Assembly: GCF_013408295.1 (NCBI RefSeq)
Contig: NZ_JACBYQ010000002.1
Location: forward strand, 434,001 to 498,000
Reading direction: 5' to 3'
Origin: Psychromicrobium silvestre
GTDB taxonomy: Bacteria; Actinomycetota; Actinomycetes; Actinomycetales; Micrococcaceae
DNA: 64,000 bases
The notes below the pieces were generated by a model. It was not told the DNA's origin and searched no databases. It worked only from the letters and a program-made list of their open reading frames with translations. Of this stretch, positions 32,653-39,829 are shown piece by piece; the stretch's first letter is position 1; each line of letters starts with the position of its first letter. The position numbers were made by a program, and so were the translations under genes.

Positions 32653-33819
32653 TCAGCCCTGAGCAGCGCGCAGCGCGTCAATCCGTTTCTGCCGCGAGGC
32701 CGGAGAGTCCAGGCTGAAGGAGCGGAAGTCACCCAGGTCCTGGCGAATATAAGCCTCAACCTCAGAAACTCGCTTGGATACCGCGGCAGTGGGCTTTTTG
32801 AAGGTCCAAGCCACCACTTCCTCCTGACCCGGATCGTACTGCCACAAACCAATGATCTGGCCGCGGTCCACGATCGGGTGATCGGGTAGATCGGCGGTTA
32901 GAGCCAGCGACTTCTCTCCCAATACCGAGCGGTCCCGGTCCTCCTCGGCCAGGAAATCGCTTGCATTGCGTTTGAGCAGGAACAAACCGTCTGTTCCGGC
33001 TAGGAGTTGGATCTGCTCATCCTCGGGAGCCTTGAAATCCTGATAGGCATCGTGATCACCGGGCAGCATCCAGACGCCGTCGTTCTCCACTGCCGCGACA
33101 TCGGCGAGAGCCGCCTTGCTCTGCGCGACGGTGAAGGCGGTAAACCACTGGCTCTGCTTGAGGGTGGCACCACCGGTCCAATGCAGATACTTCTCCATCA
33201 CCTTGGCTCGCGCCTGCTGATCGCTCAAACCACTCGGCTCCAGGCCCCAGGCTTGGTAGGCATATCGTTGCTGATCGAGCCGCCCATTGACCGGAACGCG
33301 CCGGATTCTGCCATCGGCTTGTAAAAGCCCCAGGGCGGTGGGCAGGGTTGTGGAGGCGCCCTTCTTCTTGCCCTCTTCGCCCAGGCTGCGCACCGCATCG
33401 CCGAGGGAATTCTTGAGGTCCTTGGGGTCCAGTGGGCCTCGCTCTTGGAGAACGGCGAGCGTCTGCTCCGCCAAGGAGTCAACCTCAGCCTGCTCCACCC
33501 CCAGCCGGTGTAGGACCTTCACCGTTGCCTCGGCAGCACCGGTGCCTAGTTGGAGCGCCCACGGGAAATCTTCGGCGCCAAGAACGTACGTGCAGCCACG
33601 AACCACCGGGAGTTCATGAATGCTGGCCTGTGCGACGTCGGCATCCACCTGGTCTCGACGCAAACCGGCCCGCGCGAACAGGCTCAGATAGGGATTGGCA
33701 CCGCCGACCGAACGCACCCAGCCGGTTTCAGCCAGCATGGCTGCAGAGTCTTTGCCCGCCTGCGAGCCATCCAAGCCCTGCCGGTGCCACGCCCAGGCCC
33801 ACTGCTTTGCGTTCGTCAT
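32653..33819 (-). CDS. Winged-helix DNA-binding (HTH_42/AlkZ-like) protein
   Basis: A 388-aa protein of the HTH_42 family, whose studied members (AlkZ/YcaQ) are DNA glycosylases that unhook interstrand crosslinks. Seen: tandem winged-helix regions (LAEQTLAVLQERGPLDPKDLKNSLGD, then KVMEKYLHWTGGATLKQSQWFTAFT) and the C-terminal block LLKRNASDFLAEEDRD, DHPIVDRGQIIGLWQYD. The AlkZ QxQ motif is not obvious to me; KQSQW may correspond to it, so glycosylase activity is only possible. I use the internal ATG at 33819 (MTNAKQWAWAW); the upstream extension is unlike the family. Confidence 0.8.
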   Translation of the reverse strand: MTNAKQWAWAWHRQGLDGSQAGKDSAAMLAETGWVRSVGGANPYLSLFARAGLRRDQVDADVAQASIHELPVVRGCTYVLGAEDFPWALQLGTGAAEATVKVLHRLGVEQAEVDSLAEQTLAVLQERGPLDPKDLKNSLGDAVRSLGEEGKKKGASTTLPTALGLLQADGRIRRVPVNGRLDQQRYAYQAWGLEPSGLSDQQARAKVMEKYLHWTGGATLKQSQWFTAFTVAQSKAALADVAAVENDGVWMLPGDHDAYQDFKAPEDEQIQLLAGTDGLFLLKRNASDFLAEEDRDRSVLGEKSLALTADLPDHPIVDRGQIIGLWQYDPGQEEVVAWTFKKPTAAVSKRVSEVEAYIRQDLGDFRSFSLDSPASRQKRIDALRAAQG

Positions 33820-33888
33820 AGCCACATTGTGCCATTCGGCTGGCCCCTTTTGGGCCAAAGAGCGCCAGTGAAGTAGAGTGTTTGGGTT

Positions 33889-33975
33889 GGTGACGTGTCC
33901 GAGCGGCCGAAGGTGCAACACTCGAAATGTTGTTTAGGTGAGAGCCTAACGTGGGTTCAAATCCCACCGTCACCG
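33889..33975 (+). tRNA. tRNA-Ser (anticodon CGA)
   Basis: An 87-nt class II tRNA. Acceptor GGTGACG/CGTCACC, anticodon stem CAACA/TGTTG around loop CTCGAAA (anticodon CGA, reads UCG), a long variable arm (TTTAGGTGAGAGCCTAAC), and T-arm GTGGGTTCAAATCCCAC. CCA is not encoded. A terminator follows at 33981, then a toxin–antitoxin pair. Confidence 0.96.
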
Positions 33976-33980
33976 CGACA

Positions 33981-34023
33981 GAAGGGCCCCTGCTTTCTTT
34001 ATAAGAAAAGCTGGGGCCCTTTG
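33981..34023 (+). terminator. Intrinsic terminator of tRNA-Ser
   Basis: AAGGGCCCC pairs with GGGGCCCTT, with inner pairing GCTTTCTT/AAGAAAAGC, and a short T-tract follows. Confidence 0.88.
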
Positions 34024-34164
34024 CTTAGCCAAAACGGAATCCGCATCCTCATTCTTTGCCATAGCTCTGTTCTTTCAACAAAGGCCAAAACCTCCTTTTC
34101 GAGATTTCCAAGAACTCCACACAGAGCAAAGTGGTACCATATTCAGTACGACTTGGAGGGCGCT

Positions 34165-34413
34165 ATGGCAATAACAGCGAGCGAAGCTCGACGCGATCTT
34201 TTTGGCCTCATCGAGCGCGTCAATCTCGATCACACCGAGATCGAGATCATGTCCAAGCGCGGATCTGCCGTGCTGATGTCAAAGGACGAATACGACGCGC
34301 TGGTGGAAACGAGCTATCTGCTGCGCTCGCCCAAAAATGCACAACGCCTGCTTTCAGCCCTCGAATCATCCCGTGAGGGTCAAGTTGTAGAGCATGAACT
34401 CATAGAACCTTGA
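34165..34413 (+). CDS. yefM: Antitoxin YefM (Phd/YefM family)
   Basis: An 82-aa antitoxin that neutralises YoeB and represses the operon. MAITASEARRDLFGLIERVNLD is the DNA-binding Phd/YefM head; IEIMSKRGSAVLMSKDEYDALVETSYLL is the rest of the conserved fold; the acidic tail (SREGQVVEHELIEP) would bind the toxin. I use the ATG at 34165 after GGAGGG; the longer open frame runs back into the tRNA and is not a gene. Its stop overlaps the toxin start. The module sits directly behind tRNA-Ser, a common landing spot for mobile genes. Confidence 0.94.
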   Translation: MAITASEARRDLFGLIERVNLDHTEIEIMSKRGSAVLMSKDEYDALVETSYLLRSPKNAQRLLSALESSREGQVVEHELIEP

Positions 34414-34676
34414 GTGGGCGCACTCTCACCTGGACAGCCGAAGGCTGGGAAGATTATCTGTATTGGCAGAGCCAGGACCGTAAAACTCTCAAGCGAATCA
34501 ATACCCTCATCGACGATACGCTTCTGGATGATCCTTTCGACGGAATCGGAAAACCAGAGCCATTGAAGCACGCCTTAGCTGGGGCGTGGTCTCGTAGAAT
34601 CGACGAAAGCAATAGGCTTGTTTACATTGCTGACGATCATTGTGTGACGATCTTACAAGCCCGTTATTACTACTGA
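34410..34676 (+). CDS. yoeB: Toxin YoeB (Txe/YoeB mRNA endonuclease)
   Basis: An 88-aa RelE-fold ribosome-dependent mRNA nuclease. LTWTAEGWEDYLYWQSQDRKTLKRINTLI is the YoeB N-terminus, and PFDGIGKPEPLKHALAGAWSRRIDESNRLVYI with the terminal RYYY (usually RYHY) supplies the active site; the change of His to Tyr in the last motif is worth noting, since that His helps catalysis in E. coli YoeB. The start is TTG, overlapping the antitoxin stop (TTGA), which keeps toxin translation coupled to antitoxin. Confidence 0.93.
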   Translation: MSGRTLTWTAEGWEDYLYWQSQDRKTLKRINTLIDDTLLDDPFDGIGKPEPLKHALAGAWSRRIDESNRLVYIADDHCVTILQARYYY

Positions 34677-34793
34677 CCGCATGCGACCTTGCCTGGCTAC
34701 GGCAACGATATCCAAGCTGCCGAAAGCCTCCCTCACGGTATCCCCGAGATTGACTTCGTGAGAACCACCAACAAAAAGAAGCGCCGCCCCTAA
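34677..34793 (+). pseudogene. Possible 3' remnant of an unknown gene
   Basis: After the toxin stop, the same frame stays open for 38 codons (GYGNDIQAAESLPHGIPEI, then DFVRTTNKKKRRP) and ends at a TAA inside the terminator hairpin. The composition is protein-like and the end is basic. It has no start codon or ribosome site. It may be the tail of a gene displaced by the toxin–antitoxin module, or chance. Confidence 0.3.
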
Positions 34794-34811
34794 GGGACGG
34801 CGCTTCTTTTA
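34773..34811. terminator. Two-way terminator between yoeB and the adhesin gene
   Basis: AAAAAGAAGCGCCG and CGGCGCTTCTTTT arms with a C-rich/G-rich inner stem and a TAA loop. A- and T-tracts lie on opposite sides, so it can end transcription on both strands. Confidence 0.9.
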
Positions 34812-34829
34812 GCTAACGATCAAACGGAC

Positions 34830-36176
34830 CTAGTGTGCCCGACGGCGAGCTAGGAGCATTACTCCACCCACCAGCAGAGCCAGAGCAGCGATCCCGAGAA
34901 TCGGCAGCACACCATTCGCACCGGTGTAGGCCAATTCCTCGCCAGTCGCCGTAGTCGAAACGGTCGGCACAGTCGAGGCACCGGCAGGCGGTGTGGTGCC
35001 CGACGGCGCGGCTACCGGAGCACTGCTGCTGGGAGCAGGCGAAGTGCTGGTCGGTGCCGGCGTTTCGGGCGTAGCGGTCGGTGCCGGCGTTTTTGGCGTC
35101 ACCGTAACCGTCGGCGTCGGCGTGGCAGTCGTCGGAGTCGGAGTCGGAGTCGGCGTAGCGGTCGTCGGAGTCGGCGTCGGCGTCGGCGTCACAAGCGGCT
35201 TGTCGTCGCCACTGGCATTGCCACCCGAAGCGTAGCGGGGCACCTGGGACACCGTCGGCGAGGTGACTCCATCAACGGTCACATTGGCCGTGTTGGTGTA
35301 GGCAGCCAGGCTCGGATCGGTGACCGTGCTGACGTAGGTGACCGAGACCATCTGGCCGGCCGGAACCGGCTGGATGGTGGCTGAGAAGGTCGTCCCTGTG
35401 CAAGAGGCCACAGTAAGGCTTCCAGCGGGCAAGGCGGCCCAGCTGCTCGCGTCACCCGTCGCGTTGAAACCAGTGGAAACCTGCGCGGCGAGCGAGGTGC
35501 AGTCATTCTGCTGCCCAGCACCCTGAGTGTCCTCGAAAAGCGCGGTGTTATACGGGCCTATCGGAGACGAAATGGTCCAACGGATCCGGTCGGTTGGCAC
35601 CACTGAGCCATTTCCGGCAGCGTCGATCCAGTAACCGTACTTATGTGGCTTGGTTTGATCCACCGGAGTGCCTGCACTCGGCGTAACAGTGGTGGTCCCA
35701 GCCACGCCAAAGTCGAGGGTGATCGGCTGACCAGGAGTAACGACTTCATTGAACTGAGTCTCGAAGCTCGCACTGCCCTTGACGTTGACGTGAGTTTCAA
35801 CAAAATCCGTCAGCGTGAAAACCACCTCGCCGTTCACAACTTGCGCCGTTGCAACGAGGTTTCCGGAGGCATCTTTGATATCAAAAGATGTGGTCAATGC
35901 CATCAGCTCCGGAGGCAGGGTCAACGAGAATGTATCTCCCGCATTGGATCCGTCCGGAATTGCCCAGTCGACAGCAACATTGATTGGATCGTATTGTGCT
36001 GGGTTTTGCGGGGTCACGGTCACCTTGGTGATAGCGCCCGGAATATCAGCTGCCTGAGCGGGTGCCGCAAGCGCGGTCAACCCCAGAAATGCAAGCAGAG
36101 CCGCAAGCAGCAAAACGGCAAAAGAAAAGGGCCCTTTATAAGAGCCCTGGAAGAAGGTATGGCTAATTTTTTTCAT
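34830..36176 (-). CDS. LAxTG-anchored MSCRAMM-like adhesin
   Basis: A 448-aa secreted wall protein. It has a signal peptide (MKKISHTFF, hydrophobic core, cleavage near APAQA), then two Ig-like adhesive domains (about 45–320) of the Gram-positive fibrinogen/collagen-binding type: NVAVDWAIPDGSNAGDTFSLTLPPEL in the first and GYWIDAAGNGSVVPTDRIRW in the second. A PTPTPT/TATPTP stalk leads to the LAYTG signal, a membrane helix and the tail RRRAH. I chose the ATG at 36176 because GGGGGACA precedes it. The ligand is unknown. The stalk is encoded by a 6-bp repeat array (35108–35190) that could vary in length. Confidence 0.88.
   Translation of the reverse strand: MKKISHTFFQGSYKGPFSFAVLLLAALLAFLGLTALAAPAQAADIPGAITKVTVTPQNPAQYDPINVAVDWAIPDGSNAGDTFSLTLPPELMALTTSFDIKDASGNLVATAQVVNGEVVFTLTDFVETHVNVKGSASFETQFNEVVTPGQPITLDFGVAGTTTVTPSAGTPVDQTKPHKYGYWIDAAGNGSVVPTDRIRWTISSPIGPYNTALFEDTQGAGQQNDCTSLAAQVSTGFNATGDASSWAALPAGSLTVASCTGTTFSATIQPVPAGQMVSVTYVSTVTDPSLAAYTNTANVTVDGVTSPTVSQVPRYASGGNASGDDKPLVTPTPTPTPTTATPTPTPTPTTATPTPTVTVTPKTPAPTATPETPAPTSTSPAPSSSAPVAAPSGTTPPAGASTVPTVSTTATGEELAYTGANGVLPILGIAALALLVGGVMLLARRRAH
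35108..35190. repeat. Tandem 6-bp repeats (GTCGGA/GTCGGC) in the adhesin stalk
   Basis: Runs of GTCGGA and GTCGGC hexamers, interrupted by GTAGCGGTC and GTGGCAGTC, encode the Pro-Thr stalk on the minus strand. Hexamer gain or loss keeps the frame, so slippage would change stalk length and not the rest of the protein. Confidence 0.8.
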
Positions 36177-36403
36177 ACTTGTGTCCCCCAAGACAACAAA
36201 TTTTTACACTTAACCTGAGTACAGCGTACATAGCATTGAATAGCTATTCTGCCTACGGTAGCTCATTAAACATTTAAACCATAATTTTGAAGCCTGCCTG
36301 GAAGGTTCCTGAGGATCTTCCAGGAGTATTCTCCCTATCAGCGGAACAATTCAGCGGAGCCATATCGTGGGGTGCCCTGAATATCCAATGGCCAAGGAGG
36401 GAC

Positions 36404-37558
36404 ATGAGCTTCGCAGTTTTGGCACTCGTCATGGCCCTAGGCTTGTTTGGCCCGCTACTGGCCACGCCACGGCGCTGGCAAATACCGGTGGTGATCGGTG
36501 AGCTACTCGCCGGACTATTAATCGGCCGTACCGGTTTCAACGTAGTTGACTCAGCTGATCCAACTTTCAGCCTGCTGGGAAATATCGGCTTCGCCCTCAT
36601 TATGTTCGTGGCTGGAACCCATGTCCCCTTACGCAATACTCAACTCCGCTCCGCATTAGCGAAGGGGGCCGGACGCGCGGTCGCGGTCGCGGCGCTTTCC
36701 GTCGCGTTCGCCGTCGTAATAGCACTGAGCTTCAGCATCCTGCACGCCCCGCTCTACGCCGTACTCATTGCCTCCTCTTCCGCGGCTTTAGTGCTGCCGA
36801 TCATCGAATCCAGCCACCTCGACGGACCCGAGGTGCTCGCACTAACCGCCCAGGTGGCTATTGCCGATGCCGCCGCCATCATTGCGCTCCCGCTTGCCAT
36901 CGACCCGCCCCGGGCCGGAATAGCAGCACTGGGCGTTCTGGTGATTGCAGGCTGCGCCGCACTGCTCTTCGTACTGATGCGGAGCACGGAGCGGAGCGGC
37001 CTGCGCAGCAGGGTCCGAGCTTTCTCCGAGCAACGCAAATTTGCCCTGGAACTCCGCCTGCAATTGATCGTGCTCTTTGCCCTGGCCGCTTTGGCGATGT
37101 TCAGTCAGGTTTCCATCATGCTGGCTGGCTTTTCTTTCGGGCTGGCCGTCTCCGCAGTTGGCCAACCGCGGCGCCTAGCGCGCCAACTTTTCGCCATCAC
37201 AGAAGGCTTCTTTGGCCCGGTGTTTTTCCTTTGGATTGGCGCCTCCTTGAACCTCCGTGAGCTACTGGACCACCCTCCGATGATCCTGCTCGGATTGGCG
37301 CTGGGCGTGGCCGCAATCCTGAGCCACCTGGCCATCCGGGCGCTGGGCTTGCCATGGCCGCTGGGCATCCTCTCCGCAGCCCAATTAGGAGTCCCGGTGG
37401 CAGCCGTTGCGATCTCCACTCAATCCGGTTTACTACTGCCGGGCGAGGCCAGCGCCCTCATCCTGGGCAGTCTGCTGACAATCGCCGCCAGCTCATTGCT
37501 CGCGCACTTTCCATCATCCGTGCACGGAAAGCCAAGAGCACGAAGCGAAGACAAGTAA
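36404..37558 (+). CDS. Cation/proton antiporter (CPA2 / Kef-type)
   Basis: A 384-aa membrane protein with about 12 helices of the Na+/H+ exchanger (CPA2) fold: VVIGELLAGLLIGRTGF, then GFALIMFVAGTHVPL and the charged ALTAQVAIADAAAIIALPLAID stretch with an Asp in the transport core. It should exchange Na+ or K+ for protons. No C-terminal TrkA-N domain is present, unlike full-length KefB/C. I chose the ATG at 36404, which follows AAGGAGGGAC; the earlier start at 36287 has no ribosome site and adds a polar leader. Confidence 0.88.
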   Translation: MSFAVLALVMALGLFGPLLATPRRWQIPVVIGELLAGLLIGRTGFNVVDSADPTFSLLGNIGFALIMFVAGTHVPLRNTQLRSALAKGAGRAVAVAALSVAFAVVIALSFSILHAPLYAVLIASSSAALVLPIIESSHLDGPEVLALTAQVAIADAAAIIALPLAIDPPRAGIAALGVLVIAGCAALLFVLMRSTERSGLRSRVRAFSEQRKFALELRLQLIVLFALAALAMFSQVSIMLAGFSFGLAVSAVGQPRRLARQLFAITEGFFGPVFFLWIGASLNLRELLDHPPMILLGLALGVAAILSHLAIRALGLPWPLGILSAAQLGVPVAAVAISTQSGLLLPGEASALILGSLLTIAASSLLAHFPSSVHGKPRARSEDK

Positions 37559-37591
37559 ACTTGGCTCGGGAACATCGGCGAAAGGATAGGC

Positions 37592-38215
37592 ATGAGGACC
37601 GTGGTGCCCTTTCGCCTGCTCCGCAGTTCAATGCTGGCCCTGACCACTCTTTCTCTTGCGGCTGGAGCACACACCGCAGGCGGTGGAAGCCTCCCGGAAC
37701 CTATCCTGCTTCTGGCGCTGGCGGCTTTCACCCTGATGGGTTCCATGTTGGCTTGCCGGTGGAAACTCACGACGCCGGTCATCTTGGCGCTGCTTTCCGG
37801 CAGCCAGTTAGCGCTGCATCTGGGTTTTGAGTTTCTCTCCGCAAACCCGATGTCAGATGCCATGCAATCGACTCTCCAAACAGCCACCGAACATGGGCAC
37901 CAGCACGGTACGACCATGGTGCACTACTTCCCGCAGGCAATGCCCGCCCATAATTCGGACAGCCCGGGAATGCTGATCGCCCACCTGGTGGCAATAGCCC
38001 TCACCGGCTTACTGTTGTCCCGCGGTGAGGCAGCGTTGTGGGCGCTGGCGGATTGGCTTCGACCGCTTTTCCAACTCACCGCTCCCTCCGCATTGCCGAC
38101 CCCGTTTCGGCTGCGCTGGAGTGATCGCCCGGTGGAGCGCGCCGTTCCACAGCGTTACTTGAATGCACAGCGCTGGCGCGGGCCGCCGTCGTCCCGGATC
38201 TCCATCTCTCTCTGA
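37592..38215 (+). CDS. Membrane protein next to ycnI, likely copper-linked
   Basis: A 207-aa protein of unknown function with about five membrane helices (LALTTLSLAAGAHTAGG, ILLLALAAFTLMGSMLACRW, PVILALLSGSQLALHLGFEFL, LIAHLVAIALTGLLLSRGEAAL). A His/Met-rich loop, TATEHGHQHGTTMVHYFPQAMPAH, lies between helices and is suited to bind copper. The gene precedes ycnI by about 50 bp on the same strand, so they probably work together in copper handling, but no characterised family is recognised. Confidence 0.75.
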   Translation: MRTVVPFRLLRSSMLALTTLSLAAGAHTAGGGSLPEPILLLALAAFTLMGSMLACRWKLTTPVILALLSGSQLALHLGFEFLSANPMSDAMQSTLQTATEHGHQHGTTMVHYFPQAMPAHNSDSPGMLIAHLVAIALTGLLLSRGEAALWALADWLRPLFQLTAPSALPTPFRLRWSDRPVERAVPQRYLNAQRWRGPPSSRISISL

Positions 38216-38228
38216 GACCTAAACCGGA

Positions 38229-38248
38229 GCACGGCAGTACTGCCGTGC
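38229..38248. promoter_or_regulatory. 20-bp perfect palindrome before ycnI
   Basis: GCACGGCAGTACTGCCGTGC is its own reverse complement and ends 19 nt before the ycnI ATG. It could be a metal-regulator operator or a stem-loop setting different expression of the two genes. It does not match the usual CsoR or CopY boxes I know. Confidence 0.6.
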
Positions 38249-38267
38249 AAACAGACGAAAGCTAAAA

Positions 38268-38993
38268 ATGAAAAAGACCCCTTCTTTGCGCGCGCCCAAA
38301 AAAGCCGTACGCATTTCGGCCACTATTGCTCTCGGTACAGCAGCCCTGATGGCGCTGGGCCTTGCCAGTGCCTCGGCGCACGTCAGCGTTGATGCCTCCT
38401 CAACCTCGGCAAACTCCTACTCCTTGCTCACCTTCAGCGTGCCGCACGGCTGTGACGGTTCGGCAACCACGAAGATCGCGATCTCCCTTCCGGAGAGCAT
38501 CGATGACGCCACCCCCACGGTGAACCCGAACTGGACAGTCGCGAAGGTGACCGAAAAACTCGCTCAACCGAAGACCCTGGAGAACGGGAGCAAGGTCACC
38601 GAACGAACCAGCCAGATTGTTTATACGGCTAAAACGCCCCTTGACCCGGAACTGCGCGACACCCTGGTGCTCTCACTCCAGCTCCCGGACGGCAGCGGCA
38701 CCCAACTCAATTTCCCGGTTTTACAGAGCTGCGTGAAGGGACAGACGAATTGGGCCACCGTGGTGCCGGCCGGTCAGGACGATGAAGCCGTCCAAGATCC
38801 GGCTCCCGCGATCACCCTGACAGCTGCCACCGACCCGGCCAGTGCGAACCCGGCGAACGCCTCCGGCACTACGGAGAGCAAGGCGGACGACGGCGGCTCA
38901 CAACTTCCGGGATGGCTCGGCTTGGCGGCGGGGGTACTTGGCCTGCTGCTAGGTGGTTTTGCGCTGTTCCGCACCCGTAAACAGGGCTCTTAA
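38268..38993 (+). CDS. ycnI: YcnI-like copper-binding protein (DUF1775)
   Basis: A 241-aa membrane-anchored extracytoplasmic protein. The signal peptide ends at ASASA and the mature protein would begin HVSVDASS, exposing His38 as the first residue; YcnI binds Cu(II) with this N-terminal His. The DUF1775 beta domain follows (LLTFSVPHGCDGSATTKIAISLPE, with a paired Cys further on: SCVKG), then an acidic linker and a C-terminal helix (LPGWLGLAAGVLGLLLGGFALF) with a basic tail. It acts in copper acquisition or tolerance on the outer face. Its neighbour is a His-rich membrane protein. Confidence 0.9.
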   Translation: MKKTPSLRAPKKAVRISATIALGTAALMALGLASASAHVSVDASSTSANSYSLLTFSVPHGCDGSATTKIAISLPESIDDATPTVNPNWTVAKVTEKLAQPKTLENGSKVTERTSQIVYTAKTPLDPELRDTLVLSLQLPDGSGTQLNFPVLQSCVKGQTNWATVVPAGQDDEAVQDPAPAITLTAATDPASANPANASGTTESKADDGGSQLPGWLGLAAGVLGLLLGGFALFRTRKQGS

Positions 38994-39003
38994 GCCTCGG
39001 TCG

Positions 39004-39041
39004 GGGGTGGCTGGCTGGAGGGATATCTGGCTAGCCACCCC
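39004..39041 (+). terminator. Hairpin downstream of ycnI
   Basis: GGGGTGGCT (39004–39012) pairs perfectly with AGCCACCCC (39033–39041), just after the ycnI stop. No T-run follows, so termination strength is uncertain. Confidence 0.45.
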
Positions 39042-39129
39042 AACTGAGTAAGGTGACGAATCGGCGTCAATCTGCTTTTCCGCCGCTTGGCTGATTGACT
39101 CGGGCAGCTAAGCGGGCGAGGGTGTTTCT

Positions 39130-39792
39130 ATGCCGCATTTAAACTCTTCCCCCCGTCAGCGGAATCTTCTCGTCGTCGGTGTCGCCCTGCTCGGCACCCT
39201 CGCTCTGGCCAGTTGCGCACCCAGTTCGCCCACCGCCTCCTCCAGCGACACCGCGAGCAGCACCTCTCCGGAGAGCACCAGCACGGAGAGCAGCACCCCC
39301 AGCCAGTCAACGTCGACCAGCACCCCGACTTCCTCCGGCTCAATGACCCCGAGCAATCCCACAACTCCGGTACTGTGCACCGCGGCCCTGCTCAGCGGTT
39401 CTATCGATGAGAGCGGTGGCGCGGGAGCGGGCAGCATCTATTTGAAGCTGGTGGTTAAGAACAAATCAGCCAAACCCTGCACCATCAACGGCTATCCCGG
39501 GGTATCGCTGGTGGGAAATAATAACGGAACCCAGTTGGGCGCGGCCGCCGATCGCGATCCGGCAGATCCCTCGCAAGGAGCCGTTCTACTGGCTCCGGGG
39601 GCTTCCGCTGCCGCCCAATTGCAGTACACCCACGCCGAGAATTACGGTGCCAGCTGCGGCCTAAGCTCAGCCGATGGTTTCCGGGTCTATCCACCTAGTG
39701 CCACGGATGCGCTTTACATTGCTCATCCGCTCAAGGCTTGCACGCAGAAGGACGTGGTGTTGCTACACATCGGAACCTTCAAGAAGGCCTGA
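39130..39792 (+). CDS. DUF4232 lipoprotein
   Basis: A 220-aa lipoprotein. The signal peptide ends in the lipobox LASC (Cys at about 29), followed by a Ser/Thr-rich linker of about 50 residues and a DUF4232 domain with the conserved Cys pairs and VVKNKSAKPCTINGYPGVSLVG. DUF4232 proteins are frequent actinobacterial surface lipoproteins without a known role. It sits between ycnI and lhr and has no obvious operon partner. Confidence 0.85.
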   Translation: MPHLNSSPRQRNLLVVGVALLGTLALASCAPSSPTASSSDTASSTSPESTSTESSTPSQSTSTSTPTSSGSMTPSNPTTPVLCTAALLSGSIDESGGAGAGSIYLKLVVKNKSAKPCTINGYPGVSLVGNNNGTQLGAAADRDPADPSQGAVLLAPGASAAAQLQYTHAENYGASCGLSSADGFRVYPPSATDALYIAHPLKACTQKDVVLLHIGTFKKA

Positions 39793-39829
39793 TTCCTGCC
39801 CCCTTGGCCAACTGTCGGAGCGGTAGGCA

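Noticed and set aside
33895-34164. N-terminal extension of the YefM frame
   Set aside because: It begins inside tRNA-Ser and crosses its terminator; YefM starts at 34165 after GGAGGG.
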